A stretch of DNA of 64,000 bases. Source: Hyaloscypha bicolor E. Lineage: Eukaryota; Ascomycota; Leotiomycetes; Helotiales; Hyaloscyphaceae. Position 1 is the first letter of the stretch, and every line of letters starts with the position of its first letter. Location of the stretch: contig NW_020194691.1 in assembly GCF_002865645.1 (NCBI RefSeq), positions 1,302,001 through 1,366,000 on the forward strand. The letters are read 5' to 3'. Below, piece after piece: positions 11,601-22,800 of the stretch. The translations under genes were made by a program, and so were the position numbers. Below the pieces are notes generated by a model. The model was not told the origin of the DNA. It saw only the letters and a list, made by a program, of their open reading frames with translations, and ran no database searches.

Positions 11601-14384
11601 GGAGGCTAAAGTATCCCCTGAAGTAACGCATTCGATATCCAAGCTTTTCTCCGACAAGCCGGCTTTTAGGCAGGCTATCTATCTCCTCAGAGGGCTGCTT
11701 GTTCACCGAATTCTTCTGATGACGCTTAAGAAGCGTTGGAATGTTCAATATGGGCTGCATCCAACACGGGACCCGATCGCGGTTCCCTACCATGCTAAGG
11801 GAGCTCCTAGCGATCAAGCTGAGTGGGGACATCCAGACGTTGCAATTCTCTTCACCTGTCTCGCGTTTTACTACGACGGCCTAAACATCGCCCATCTGCG
11901 TCAGACTCTGGAGCATGTTCTTAAATCTGACGATCCTTCTCAAGTATACGACCGATTCTCACAGAACTCAAGTCTTCCAGACTCCTTGAGAGAATGGAAT
12001 GCAATCAACGTCGATGATGAAGCCCAGCTAAAAGAGATATGGCAGCATGTCCGTTATAATGTCTTAGTGATCGATTACTTCTTGAACAACTTTGTTTTTC
12101 CGAGGCACGCTAGGCAATTCCAAGTCAAGTTGCAAGCTTCGGGTTGGGATATTCCGCTGTTCTCTACTAGTAATACACCTGTCAATGGAGATCCGAAACT
12201 CAAGCCTTCCATGGCGTCGACGACCGGATTCAGTGGGACGAATGACTGGAAAGGGATGCTACCTCTAACAATCAGTCAGCATGACCTTCCGGGATTGTCG
12301 CACACAAATGCCGAAGTTTTGACCTACCTGCTCCAACCTCGAAACCGCAAGTATGTCCTTGCCGCAAACTCCCGTGGGAGACATATATCCGAGCACGAGT
12401 TGCTCGGGAAAATCTACCGGGAAGGCATCCGAGTGCTGATCGACGCCGGGGCTCAGATCTTGGAGATGGACAATCTCAGCCTGGTAAAAGCCTGGCTTGA
12501 GATAGCCCACGAAGCTCCGGCTGCCATTTACTTCGACAAGAACAACAAGCCGCAAGTCTTGTACCGAAAGGGACATCAGATGCCTCTCGTGGCGTCCCCT
12601 TACGCTGACGACTTGGGCGAATGCCTGGTCTACCTTGACGAGGCGCATACTCGAGGCACGGACTTGAAGATGCCTACATATGCTCGCGGGGCTTTGACTC
12701 TTGGTCTTGGGCAGACAAAGGATCACACGGTCCAAGGTTTGTCAAGCCTCTTTTATTATCTCTCCCAATCCTGCTCCTTGCCATGAGCTAACGTAAAATA
12801 GCTGCTATGAGACTGCGGCAACTGGGAACCTCACAATCAATCACCTTCTTCGCCCCGCCAGAAGTGCATCAAAGTATTCTGGACCTCCGCAAGAAGGAGT
12901 CAAGTGACCCACTATGCTCTTACGACGTCATCTGCTGGCTCTTAGAGCAGACCTGTAGCGGCATCGAGCAACTCCAGCCGCTCTATTTCTCACAAGGTGC
13001 CGACTTCTGTCGCAGAGCGCAGGCGGCTTTGGATCATTCAGAATTTGTCGCTAATCCACAGCAACGTGAGGCTTACCTCACATCATTGCGACAGGTCGAA
13101 CAGCAGACTCTAGAGCAATTATACGGGCATAACATGAAGGCAAAGTCCTCCACCCCATTTGGGAAGCTGTCTCCTAGGATATCTGTATTCATTAAGGAGC
13201 TTAATACCCGCCGCAAGGGCTTCCAGGATACGGGAAATGCGGTCCATGGATCTGCACTGCAAGAGGTTGAGCAGGAGAGGGAGGTAGCTTATGAAGGTTC
13301 GTCTTGATAATTTCTACTTTTCTTTTTGTCTGTAAAGTCCAGAGCTAATCAGGCATTCTTTGCAGTGGAAGCAGTCCGCGAAGTGCAGAAGCCGGTTCAT
13401 TATCCGGCATTCACATTCCCTGGCCTGCACAGGAGCATTATCAGCTTTGCCAAGACCGGAAGACTTGCTGCCGATTCAGCTGCTTACGAGCAGGCTTTCT
13501 CAGCCTTGAGGCGCACTGCTGTTGGCAGAAAGTATGGCATTACTGGTGATGCCACATCTGGAAAGCTGTATGTTTCTACGGAGTTTACGAAGACTGTCAA
13601 CGTCCCGTCAGGCCGGCCTTATGATCAGTTCCAGCGTCAAGTCAATTGGATCCTGTGGAGCACTGTCTCTGAAACAGCTCTGATCATTATTCCCGAAGAA
13701 GCCGAACATCTCCTCCAGCTTGTCAAGGAGTCCGCATCACCACCAACCCATATTCTCACATATGCTGCACCCGTAACGCGTAAGATGTTGCACTTCAACG
13801 ATCTACAGTACTATGCCGTTCCAAGCCTGCCATCCGATTGGGAAGCTCCGTTATGGCTGCGAACTGAGCTGGGAATCTATTCCGGACGTCTGTATTTCGA
13901 GTACTCCGAATATAAGAGCTTATTAGAGTATCTCGGCGTCCGAGAAGAGACGGGCAGGATTGGGGAAGACGAAGTTGACGACGTGGGTCTACAAGTAGAT
14001 AGGGTCGAGGAGGAGCCAGAAACGTCAACGGTGGAATTGGACATTGAACAGAAGGCGAAGGCCTTTACCCGCGAACCTTTAAACTTCCTACAAGAATGGC
14101 TGGCTGTTCGCCGCAAAGGTCAGGATTTCGCTCATACGCCAATGGGGTTTATCTGCCATGGAAAGCAGTTGCTAGAAAGTCACCCCTTCTTCTCACCGAA
14201 TGACAGTGATCAGATTAGGAAGGAGGTCCAGATTAAGAAGGCAAGAACTACCAGTGGCGGCGAGGACGAGGCTGAAGGTGAGCTCTATGATGAGGAAGCC
14301 TATAGCGATAATGTCGGAGAGGATGTGGATGATTTTAATGACGCGGAGTTGCTGTATGAGGAAGTGGATGAGGGGAGTGAGTGA
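5696..14384 (+). pseudogene. 3' part of the giant DUF3638/DUF3645 P-loop gene
   Basis: Exons 5696-5883, 6080-6421, 6582-10732, 10792-11355, 11459-12736, 12802-13296 and 13366-14384 sum to 2,679 codons in one frame (2,678 residues). DUF3638 holds the P-loop MGQGKTSCIIPM; the intron 10733-10791 falls inside the glycine codon between Gln and Lys. Later come DUF3645 (GHPDVAILFTCLAFYYDGL) and a helicase-like DEAHTRGTDLK segment followed by QAAMRLRQLG. The C-terminus is acidic. The family is large, fungal, ATPase-like and of unknown function. Intron 11356-11458 has no AG at the acceptor the frame demands (it ends CG, or AC if it ends at 11446). With the insertion upstream there is no evident start, so the whole gene is probably dead, although this half has no internal stop codons and may have been cut recently. 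Confidence 0.75.
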
Positions 14385-14399
14385 TTGTGATGTTCGTTA

Positions 14400-14494
14400 C
14401 GAAGATAACGGCATAAAGTATCGGGAATACAGGGCATTATTTTATGAAGGCCACTAAATGCCCTGTAAGGTCTTACTTAATCTCCCTGTAGCTT
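14400..14494 (+). repeat. Left terminal inverted repeat of the mariner copy
   Basis: It pairs with 15387-15481 in inverted orientation over ~95 bp with only a few mismatches. Similarity ends soon after GTAGCT, then resumes weakly around CCCTGTAAGCCCC. Confidence 0.85.
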
Positions 14495-14684
14495 TCCTTA
14501 TTCCCTGTAAGCCCCTATAAGCTTACTGAAAGTGCCCTGAAGGCTTAATATGGGCTTATGCAGCTTGATAGGTACTGAACGCCCCCAAACGCCCATAAAT
14601 ATAGGCGAGTCCACTAATTAGTAGCGAGTAAGGGGGGGATAATTAACCCTAATGCACACCTCTCCACACACACTTTGTTTTGAT

Positions 14685-15230
14685 TGAGAAGGCTAATAAA
14701 CAGAAGAGGGAAAAGGAGCAAAGGAAATGGCTAAGGGATTAGAAGAAGGCTCATGGAAGGGCCCCTGGAGGAGTACGAAAAGTGTGGAAGCATACCGAGA
14801 AAACTGGTGCTTTTGTTATGAAGAATGAACAAGGAGGGATCAAGTGGTATCGATACCAAAAGATGATTTTGATTAAGAAGCTCTTGCCATTCGTAAGGGA
14901 ATACTAAAAGGATCGTCCCAATATCCTTATACAAGAGAATAATACAGGACCTCACAAGTTACATTACTAGGGAAAGGTTTATAATCTATGGAAGATTATA
15001 AAGATACTTTGGCCAGGAAACTTATCTAATCTCAATGCGATGAGAAAGCCTGGTTTTAAATAAAAAAGGAGACTATTAAGCAGAGACCTACTAGCGATAG
15101 GAAGAAGTTGAGAGTGAGGTGGGAGAAATGCTGGGAAGACCTTTCCCAGAGCAAGATTCAAGAGTGGATTGCAGTAATTCCTGATTATATAAAGGAGCTA
15201 ATACGTTTGGAATGGGGGAATAAGTAGAAA
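14685..15230 (+). pseudogene. Remnant of a DDE_3 Tc1/mariner transposase
   Basis: Translating the body across stops gives recognisable pieces of the fungal mariner catalytic domain: QGGIKWYRYQK, RPNILIQENN, LLWPGN-like ILWPGNLSNLNA and IQEWIAVIPDYIKE-like text. In the intact family the two catalytic aspartates sit in VQEDNA-like and SPDLNPIE-like motifs; here both read Asn (QENN and SNLNA), as expected from G-to-A changes. Several TAG/TAA stops replace Gln or Trp codons. Transposition activity is lost. The pattern fits RIP, the fungal process that mutates C:G to T:A in repeats; this is inference because no intact copy is available here. Confidence 0.7.
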
Positions 15231-15386
15231 GAAGGTAGAAAGAAGGGTCAAGAGAAGATGGCTATATATTAGATAGTTATTTTTATAGATAGAATCGAAC
15301 TGATTAAAAAATAATCGAAATCGGAGGTTTAGCGAGGTAAGCCACATTTCAGGGGACCCTTACAGGGCTTACAGGGGACTAGGACT

Positions 15387-15481
15387 AGCTACAGGAAGAT
15401 TAAAGTAAGACCTTACAGGGCATTTAGTGGCCTTCATAAAATATTGCCCTGTATTCCCGATACTTTATGCCGTTATCTTCG
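15387..15481 (-). repeat. Right terminal inverted repeat of the mariner copy
   Basis: This is the reverse complement of the left repeat, ending TTATCTTCG before the TA at 15482-15483. Confidence 0.85.
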
Positions 15482-15483
15482 TA

Positions 15484-16597
15484 TAGAGTTGGAGATTGTT
15501 GAGAGATGGGAATGTCGACGGCTACCTCGACTCACCTGAGGAAGAGCAAATTGACGTTAATCCACGGCCAGACTGGTGCTAAGAAAATGTGGTGTTACTC
15601 CAGAGGTGAGATTGACTAGGCATGCAATCTTGCGTCAGTCCTCCAGATTACAAGTGTGTGCGGTAAAAGGTCCAGATCATGGACAACCATTTTACAACAG
15701 TCATGCAATCCTTCCATCTCAAACAATGCGACTTGGCCTATAACACTGGAAACTGCGGTCTCTTGTGCTGGGTTAAAACCCCGTTCAAAACTCCCCCAAA
15801 TCCCCTGCAATGGAGGGCAGCCACCGACAGCCACCGAGAGCCCCCGAAATAATTGGGATGCGGTATTGCAATACCAGCAACGGAGGTATACGGAACATGT
15901 TAATCCACGGGTTAATATGTTTTGTCGCCGCATACCACAAGAATTACCGGAGTTTAGAGCAGGTCAAGATCATCCACCGGTATTTGCCCGGCGAGGCGGG
16001 CGAGTTGTTCGTTTGGTATATGTGGTTGGTTTTGCCATTTTGGCAGCGTGTGCAAGTGGCCATCCGATGAGATTAGCCCATTTTTGTGGGCAGATGCCGT
16101 GGTTGGGACGAATGTGAAGCCAAAGGAGGGAGAAGATAAGGGGGGAGATGATGAGGCGAACTTTTGGAGAGGCTGTTCGTCAGACAATGGGACATTCAAG
16201 CTGATCAGTACTACTAAATCGTTCTGAAATATCATGGAACAATCAAACATGGCTGAGATCAAATGTCCTGAAGTCTGCGGTACATTCAAGTCCTTCGTTC
16301 TCTACAGGTGTTGCTTGCTTGCCTCAGAGAGTGCCTTCCCACTTCTCCGTTCGTCCTTCATTGCTCCTTCCCTACCAATTTCGGCCTCAAGTTCATCTTC
16401 GTCTTCGTCTCGCTATCACCTTCCATCTTTCACAACCATCAGTGAGCAACATCATTCTGGAACATTCAATATCCAATTCATTCGTGTTCCTTCTCATCAA
16501 CACGAACAGGTATAGAATCCAGCTCATGTTTCAATGTACCGGACTGACTTGTACATTCAGTTCATTATACTCAATCGCTCCCGATCAAGCCGACAAG
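15484..16597. other. Intergenic region and leader of the next gene
   Basis: No supported gene. The last ~350 bp are pyrimidine-rich and likely the promoter and 5' untranslated region of the gene at 16598. A plausible untranslated-leader intron runs from GTATAG at 16511 to the CAG near 16561. Confidence 0.4.
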
Positions 16598-18082
16598 ATG
16601 AACTTGAAAGACATTGTTGATAGCATGCCGGAACGGCAAACACAAGCACTGGCTCCACAGGCAACCTCCAATACGACGGCTCCGAATCCAACTCCATCTC
16701 AAGCACCCGCTGCTCCTGCCAGAATTGGCGCTCCGACGCAAGGTGCTGCGGATGCTGCTCAAGATCGCACACACGACCACAAAATGTGGGAATCGTCATT
16801 TGAAGATCTCACGACCCCGCAAACTTCATCAGTTCCTCAAAGTCCCGATTCTCAGACGTTGACATCTTCGCGGAAAGAATTCCTCCGGAACAACACACCG
16901 CAAGAGAATGAAAGCTCTCCTATTTCGCATGACAAAATCGCTAGCGCCATTGAACACATTCAGGAGGCAATATCAGCAGCTAGCGAACTATCCGCAAATG
17001 AAACAGGGTTTCTCGTTGAACAGAACCTTGACCTCGTCCAGCGGGTGAGTAGTCTGGCCGGTGTATTGAAGTCTGTTCGCCGCAGCCTCTGTTCCCCTAA
17101 GAAGAGAAAGTCCAGCGATCCTGATTTCGTACCGTCTGAAGACGGCTCCAAGTCGCCTCCAGGCTCCCCTACCAAAACATCGAAGAAAGGGAATTTCCGA
17201 GGCGGTTCAGGATTTTTTTTGGCATCGCAGAACTCGAACTCAGGAGACAAAGGAACGGCAAAGGGCTTCGGATACTTCCGTAAGCTGTGCGGCCTCGAAG
17301 AGGAAGAAAAAGCCGACGCCTTGGATATCGCCATTGATAAGACCGCATTTGCCTTGTACACAGCAATCCGCGACGATGATTTCTGCACCAACGTTCGGAA
17401 ATATGCTGGTGAAAATGCCTGGTCATGCAAGAATAATATGCCGGACTTGGTTGCTCGTGGAGTGTCCATTGACAACAAAAACGATCGCAGGACAGCCACC
17501 AAGGAACTCGTGCGAAATATCCAAGCATACCAATGCAGCGAGGAATACCTGCCAGTTTTCTACGAGATGTGGGACAATTTGACCCTCGTGGAACTGGTTG
17601 AACCATACTGGAAGGATTACTGCTCCGAAACCAATAAAGCGAATGTGCCATTTGTACGGTGGGCATCCAACGCTGGTGGTGGATGGCAAAAGACCTGGAA
17701 TTCAAAGGTGCGCGAAGACGATATGCCAAGGATGAAGGAAGAGGCTACTCTTGCGTGGGAGCACAAGTTGAAACGTGGTTGGTATTGGCAGAAGTGGTGC
17801 AAGTCTGTGTCAGACAATCAAAGCAGCATCTACCACCGTGGGGTACTCCTGCTTTTCTTAGCAGCAGCAGTGTCCGAAAAACTCAAAGATGGACAGCTCG
17901 AACGGCAACTCAACCGGGCACAGACATACATCCCGGAAGCTCATCATTGGATCTCGGAATATGCTGAAATTCTCAACCCTATAGCGCTTCGAATGTACCA
18001 GAATGGTCTTGATGAACAGGACTTGCAGCAATTGGAGGGAAGTCTTCGCAAAATTAAAGGAGAGATGGGATGGGATGCTTGA
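16598..18082 (+). CDS. Unrecognised 494-residue protein, probably nuclear
   Basis: A single exon. The start was set at MNLKDIVDSMPERQ (16598); the frame is open further upstream, but that part reads as untranslated leader. Residues ~1-130 are Ser/Pro/Gln/Thr-rich and low-complexity. A predicted helical stretch (EHIQEAISAASELSANE) follows, then a basic nuclear-localisation-like patch (SPKKRKSSDPDF). From ~210 on the protein looks folded, with many aromatic and charged residues (GENAWSCKN, EPYWKDYCSE, GGGWQKTWNSKV, RGWYWQKWCKSV) and a hydrophobic helix GVLLLFLAAAVSEKL. I do not recognise a domain and assign no function. It converges with the hydrolase gene, whose stop lies 144 bp away. Confidence 0.65.
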   Translation: MNLKDIVDSMPERQTQALAPQATSNTTAPNPTPSQAPAAPARIGAPTQGAADAAQDRTHDHKMWESSFEDLTTPQTSSVPQSPDSQTLTSSRKEFLRNNTPQENESSPISHDKIASAIEHIQEAISAASELSANETGFLVEQNLDLVQRVSSLAGVLKSVRRSLCSPKKRKSSDPDFVPSEDGSKSPPGSPTKTSKKGNFRGGSGFFLASQNSNSGDKGTAKGFGYFRKLCGLEEEEKADALDIAIDKTAFALYTAIRDDDFCTNVRKYAGENAWSCKNNMPDLVARGVSIDNKNDRRTATKELVRNIQAYQCSEEYLPVFYEMWDNLTLVELVEPYWKDYCSETNKANVPFVRWASNAGGGWQKTWNSKVREDDMPRMKEEATLAWEHKLKRGWYWQKWCKSVSDNQSSIYHRGVLLLFLAAAVSEKLKDGQLERQLNRAQTYIPEAHHWISEYAEILNPIALRMYQNGLDEQDLQQLEGSLRKIKGEMGWDA

Positions 18083-18225
18083 CCAGTGTAGAACCGTGCA
18101 TTTGAAGAGTGAGGAAGGAGTTGAGGAATGCTTACTTCTTCATTGTCCCGTCAGGCATCCAGACATAGGAAGAAGTCGAGAAATCGACCTCAGTATTATA
18201 GCGTTAACCACCTGCATTTACCAGA

Positions 18226-19458
18226 TCATTGTCCCTTTGCTGCTGAAAACAATGACTCCAAGATCCCATTCTCAGGGTTCGTCACACTATCATGATCCGT
18301 CCCCTTGATCTGAACACACTCCACCTCAATGCCCCTTCCACACTTCTCCTGCTTCCAGCACTCTTTAAAATACTCCTTCCCCTTCTCACCAACCATCGCA
18401 TCCTCTTGCGGAAGCACAATCCTAACCCTCAACTTCCCCGCCCCGTCATTCGCATCAATCCTATGCTCCCACGTGTCCTTGGTACTTTTAACAAACTCAG
18501 GATAATCCTCACAAGCAAGCCACCCACATCCTTCCGTCGATTTCAAACATAACCTCGCCTCATCATTCGCCCCCTTGGTATTCTCCTCAAACACATACCT
18601 AAACATCGTTTTCTCCACCTCCTTCCTCACCTCCCCAGTAATCCCAAACGCCTCTCTACACTTCCTCTCCTCCTCCTCCCCCCTCCTCCCCCTCTCAACC
18701 CCAGACGTCCTGAACCAGCCCGTCAAGGCCGAAAAAGCGCCAGAGCTCGTGCCGAGCGCAGGGCCGGCGCGGGTAACTCCGAACTTGATGATGGCGTCCC
18801 AGTAGTTCAAGAGCGGGTTCGGCAGGTGCGAGGCCGCGACCAGGGACAGGACCGCGGTGTGTGATTGGTGGACCCAGGGCGAGATCAGGGTTATGGTTGG
18901 GTGGGCTGGGGAGAGGAGGGCTGGGTGGGCAGCGAGGAGGTTGAGCGCGAAGAGCGTGCCGGAGCTGTGCGAGGCCAGGGAGATGTGTGGGATGTGCAGG
19001 TGGGCGAGCAGGGCTGGCACGGTTTCTAGGAAGATGGGGAGGCGTTGGTCGAGGGGGACTGGGGTTGAGGCGCCGAAGCTCGGTCTGTAGGTGTTAGCTT
19101 GATGAGATGGGGGGATAGGAATGGAAAGCGGTTGGGCGGGGGAGGTGTCACGTGAAATGGAGGGGGAAATCGTGAGACTAACTAACCTATCGATACAAAG
19201 TATCCGCACGCCCTCCTTTTGCGCTAAATGCTCGTTCCAAATATTGTACCACCTCGTGTGCGCCATTCCTCCCACATGTAAGATCGTTGGAACGTCGCCA
19301 TCCTCAGGGCCGGCTATTGAGTACGAGACTTTCAATGGCCCGTGATTCTCGGTTGCGGGAAGGGTGAATAGACGATGGAACTTTATAGGCGAGATGATTT
19401 TGATGACTTCCTCTTCTCGAGGAGAGAGATTGGGCGACATCTTGCGACGGATGCGCAT
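18226..19458 (-). CDS. Alpha/beta hydrolase
   Basis: Exons 19458-19187 and 19084-18226 on the minus strand (intron 102 nt, GTTAGT...CAG) give 376 residues. The fold signature is clear: an early beta strand and oxyanion loop (ILHVGGMAHTRWYNIW), then the nucleophile elbow SLASHSSGTLFAL, where the usual Gly-x-Ser-x-Gly reads Ser-His-Ser-Ser-Gly, and a C-terminal catalytic histidine in KGTDHDSVTNPENG. A variable lid region rich in charge (ERGRRGEEEERK) lies between. Substrate unknown; probably a cytosolic esterase or lipase-like enzyme. Two in-frame Met codons (MRIRRKM) compete for the start. Confidence 0.75.
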   Translation of the reverse strand: MRIRRKMSPNLSPREEEVIKIISPIKFHRLFTLPATENHGPLKVSYSIAGPEDGDVPTILHVGGMAHTRWYNIWNEHLAQKEGVRILCIDRLVSLTISPSISRDTSPAQPLSIPIPPSHQANTYRPSFGASTPVPLDQRLPIFLETVPALLAHLHIPHISLASHSSGTLFALNLLAAHPALLSPAHPTITLISPWVHQSHTAVLSLVAASHLPNPLLNYWDAIIKFGVTRAGPALGTSSGAFSALTGWFRTSGVERGRRGEEEERKCREAFGITGEVRKEVEKTMFRYVFEENTKGANDEARLCLKSTEGCGWLACEDYPEFVKSTKDTWEHRIDANDGAGKLRVRIVLPQEDAMVGEKGKEYFKECWKQEKCGRGIEVECVQIKGTDHDSVTNPENGILESLFSAAKGQ

Positions 19459-19987
19459 TGATTTGACGAAACAGGAAAGATGGTGGTGTTGTCAGCATAT
19501 AAGGAAAAATAAAGTTTGATTAGTGCTGCCTTGAATTAGGGTGACATTGGCGTGAAGTTATTACGCGGTTGAGAGGTTTAGTGGGGTTGCATTACATTCG
19601 GGCAAGCCAATCACCTCCCCTACACGAAGCTTCAACGTTACATAAGCCTGCTTCAGTTCAGGGTAGTTGTTGATCTAGCTGATGTCCCTGCAAACCAGAA
19701 AAAGAGTGTGTGCTATGAAACCTTGCAAATGATATGACGAGACCTTGTCTCTGGATGAGTAAATGCAAATACAAGGCAAAGAAAGGTTCCTCGAAACAGG
19801 CATGTCATGGCTTGAAGGCTGCAGAACGAAAATGGCAAGTCTCATTTGCAGGCTTCCTATGCCGTTATGATAGAGCTCCATCCTCTAGAAATCAAATGGC
19901 CACCGCCGATTGCTTTTCTTACGTTCCATCTCCCAACGCCAAACACCATGCCATGCAATAAACTCTATGCGCAGGTTCGTAGAGCGA
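19459..19987. other. Intergenic, no gene seen
   Basis: It holds the promoter of the hydrolase (minus strand) and the 3' region of NSA2. Short open frames here have no coding signature. Confidence 0.4.
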
Positions 19988-21093
19988 TCAGACAAGGAGA
20001 ACAGCATTGACGCAACCATCGTTCTCGCAGTTGTTAGTGATCTGGGCCCACCGCCCCCAGACCACTTTCCCACCGGCTGTTACGAGACCTAACTCAGAAA
20101 CGTTCACCTATTGGGTCAGCATCTGCCTTGAAATTTTGAAGCAAAAACCCATTGCAGAGTGGAAAGGTGTCTCACCTCGATAATTGTTCCTTTCGTCAGA
20201 ACGCCTAAACGGCGGGTTAGTATTGCTTCTAATGGATATGTTGGAGAGTTGAGACAGCGCCGTTGAGCAGTCTGCTCGTAAGACATAACATCAAGGGAGT
20301 AAACAGCTCGCAATACGTGCCCAAAAGGTAATAATGCTCGGAAAAATTGGGACTTACCGAGTTGCGTATACATCGGATTCTGTGGGTTCTTCTTGACGCT
20401 TATAATGGGTAATTGCACCGTTACTCCAAGTTCAGGGTGCGTGACGTTTGCCTAGCTATCGTTAGTTCTTGCCACCACTATATTGGAGAACTGCTCATAC
20501 CTTCTTGTAACGTAATCCCATGGGTCGAATAAAGCGCTCGTACTTTACGGGCCGTCTTGTGAAATCGGGCCCCACAAACGTTGGCTTGGTGATCATTCTC
20601 TTCCATCCCTTCTTAGCAGTCTTCTTCCCGGTCTTCACCACCTTGAACATCTCCTCCTCGGCAATCCCGCGGACCTTAGGCAAAGGTACGCTAAACTTCG
20701 CTGCTTTCTCAGCTCTCTTATTCTTGATCGCAGAGGACAAGGCCTTCGCATTCGTGGGATTCGATCGATCGAGCAAGTATTGCGGGAGCGGGGTGGATGA
20801 GGGCTCGTTCGGGGCCGACGACTTGACATTTCTCTCTTCGTGCGCCTTGATCTGCTTCTTCATCTGTATCTTCTCATGATGGCGCTTCTTGGCGTAAAGC
20901 TTCGCGCGCAGGCCCGTCAACTTCTGTGCGTCCTCCGAAGCTTTGTGGCCTTCTCTCGCCGCCCTCTTCCGACTTCGTTCCTCATGGTCTAGACGCCTTC
21001 CGTGAAGCTTTCTCCACCTGTCCATATACTCATTTTGAGGCTGGAGGCCCCATTAGCTTAGCCATATTGAATATAAAGTCAAAACATACCATG
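19988..21093 (-). CDS. NSA2: Ribosome biogenesis protein Nsa2
   Basis: Exons on the minus strand: 21093-21091 (the ATG alone), 21040-20501, 20451-20358, 20204-20176, 20107-19988; total 261 residues, the length of yeast Nsa2. Sequence is family-typical: [100 protein letters not shown] and the end [13 protein letters not shown]. Nsa2 is an S8e-like assembly factor of pre-60S particles, needed for 27S rRNA processing in the nucleolus and nucleoplasm. The first intron (21041-21090) starts directly after the ATG, so the first coding exon is only three bases. It is divergent from the mitochondrial bL21 gene across 192 bp. Confidence 0.93.
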
Positions 21094-21285
21094 ATGGGCG
21101 ATCGAGAGTCCGCAAGGGCTGGAGATGTGGTTGTTCGAAGCCCCCGCGATAAACGATAAAGATTTCGAGATTTCTTTCGCGCACGGCCCTTTTAATACTA
21201 GCGCCGCTTAGTCATCCAAAAAATATCCAGATCACCGCTCAGGAAACCTCAACATCACATCTCCAGCAATTGCTCAACGCCAAAG
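21094..21285. promoter_or_regulatory. Shared promoter between NSA2 and mitochondrial bL21
   Basis: Only 192 bp separate the two divergent start codons, so both promoters must lie here. Both genes make ribosome parts or assembly factors, so co-regulation is plausible but not shown. Confidence 0.6.
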
Positions 21286-21960
21286 ATGTCGACGCGCACA
21301 ATGCTGAGCAGAAGCCTCCGACGGTCCATCCTGGACACCCGAATCCCATCCTCTGCACTCCCACCGACATTCCTCCTCCCCAGCCGCGCCCGATACTTCA
21401 ACTCCACACCACAACACGTCGAGTCACCACCAGACAGCTTCTCTCCCTCCACACCCGCCTCGTCTCCCATCTCAGAAGCCCCGTCCCAATTACCAAAACA
21501 CACGCAACTCAGGCTCTCCAAGATCCCGACTCCTCCCACACCACCCCCCAACCCGCTCGTCCTATCAGCCCCTCTCAAAGACCTACTGCCCCTCCTCGCC
21601 GTCCAGCCCTCGCACTACATCCGCGCCCACATCCACGGGAAACCGTACCTGGCGACCGTCGGCGACACCGTGCGGCTCCCGTTCCACATGCCGGGCGTGG
21701 TGCCGGGCGACGTGCTGCGGCTGAACCGCGCGTCGCTCCTCGGCTCGCGCGACTACACGCTCAAGGGCGCGCCGTGGGTGGATGAGCGGGTCTTCGAGTG
21801 TCGGGCTAGGGTCTTGGGTACCGAGGCTGAGCCGATGAGGTCCAAGGTGAAGACGAAGAGGAGGAATAGGAGGGTGAAGACGGTGCGGAGTAAGCATAAG
21901 TATACGATCTTGCGCGTGAGCGAGTTGAGGGTGAAGGGGTTGGAGGAGATTGAGGGGTGA
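21286..21960 (+). CDS. MRPL49: Mitochondrial large-subunit ribosomal protein bL21m
   Basis: A single exon, 224 residues. The N-terminal ~35 residues are Arg/Ser-rich without acids (STRTMLSRSLRRSILDTR), a typical mitochondrial targeting presequence. After a Pro/Ser spacer the bL21 core follows: HIHGKPYLATVGDTVRLPF, PGDVLRLNRASLLGSRDYTL, the basic KTKRRNRRVKTVRSKHKYT block and the closing RVSELRV. It is a component of the 54S mitoribosomal subunit. Codon use is strongly GC-rich in the core (21590-21790), more than in its neighbours. Confidence 0.88.
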   Translation: MSTRTMLSRSLRRSILDTRIPSSALPPTFLLPSRARYFNSTPQHVESPPDSFSPSTPASSPISEAPSQLPKHTQLRLSKIPTPPTPPPNPLVLSAPLKDLLPLLAVQPSHYIRAHIHGKPYLATVGDTVRLPFHMPGVVPGDVLRLNRASLLGSRDYTLKGAPWVDERVFECRARVLGTEAEPMRSKVKTKRRNRRVKTVRSKHKYTILRVSELRVKGLEEIEG

Positions 21961-22800
21961 TTGTATGACCGGGCACGTTGCTGGGGATTGTAAAGGGGTG
22001 GGGTTGTATGATTGAGGGGATACCTGGGTGCGGTTTGGAGGGGTGTATTATATGGGGGACAACTAGATAAGATGACACGAATAGAGGGACATTGGCTTTG
22101 CACTGTACTGTACTTCTTACTGTGTTTCAAGGGGTGGTGTGAGTAAACTGGCAAATCCTCTCTTTCTGCTACAGTAGCCAGTACGGTCAAGTGACCCGCC
22201 TCCCCGTATTCTCCTTCTCCTGCCTTTTCACCTCTCAATAATTCTTCCTTCTTCCATGCCATCATCTCATCCATACATTCGGGACCTCTTCTCTTCATAA
22301 GTTCTGCTTGTGGATTTATTTTTATTTTTGTGGGAGGAAAGAAGCTCCTTTCGTTGCTGTGGAGCATAGTGAAAGGATAGCTGGGAGGTTAGGCGTTGAG
22401 GTGAGGGTATATGCGTACGATAAAGAAAGCGTGATCATCCAGATGTTGACATTAGCGCAAGAGAGATCAAAGAGGGACTGAAGTGTCTGTGCCTCATAGC
22501 GAAAAAGGTAGGAAAATAAGAGGGTCAAGGGAAACAAACAAATATGTCTGTGCGAGTTGGTCTTGGATGGTTGCTGTTGGATCGTGAAGGGCTGGAATCA
22601 CACGTAAGTTGAAGATCATGAATTTTCGAACATCAAATAGATATCATTAATCAATAGAAGTAGGGATATATCCAATCTATATGCTCATCACCCAAATTTG
22701 GGTCCGACAAATGACCACCAACATCGAACCCAAACATCTCTAAGCGAACGAATTACAAAACATTATCTGGTATCATCTTCCAACGAAATCCCATCAAAAT
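21961..22800. other. Convergent 3' region, no gene seen
   Basis: It lies between the stops of bL21m and the MFS transporter. It probably contains both terminators. No open frame has a recognisable product. Confidence 0.4.

Larger units (their letters stand above)
14400..15481 (+). mobile_element. Degenerate Tc1/mariner (Fot1/pogo-like) transposon
   Basis: The element is 1,082 bp, bounded by near-perfect ~95 bp terminal inverted repeats starting CGAAGATAACGGCATAAAGT and flanked by TA at 14398-14399 and 15482-15483, the target duplication of Tc1/mariner elements. The subterminal parts repeat the motif CCCTGTAAG. The body is AT-rich and full of stops. It lies 15 bp beyond the stop codon of the DUF3638 gene. 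Confidence 0.85.
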
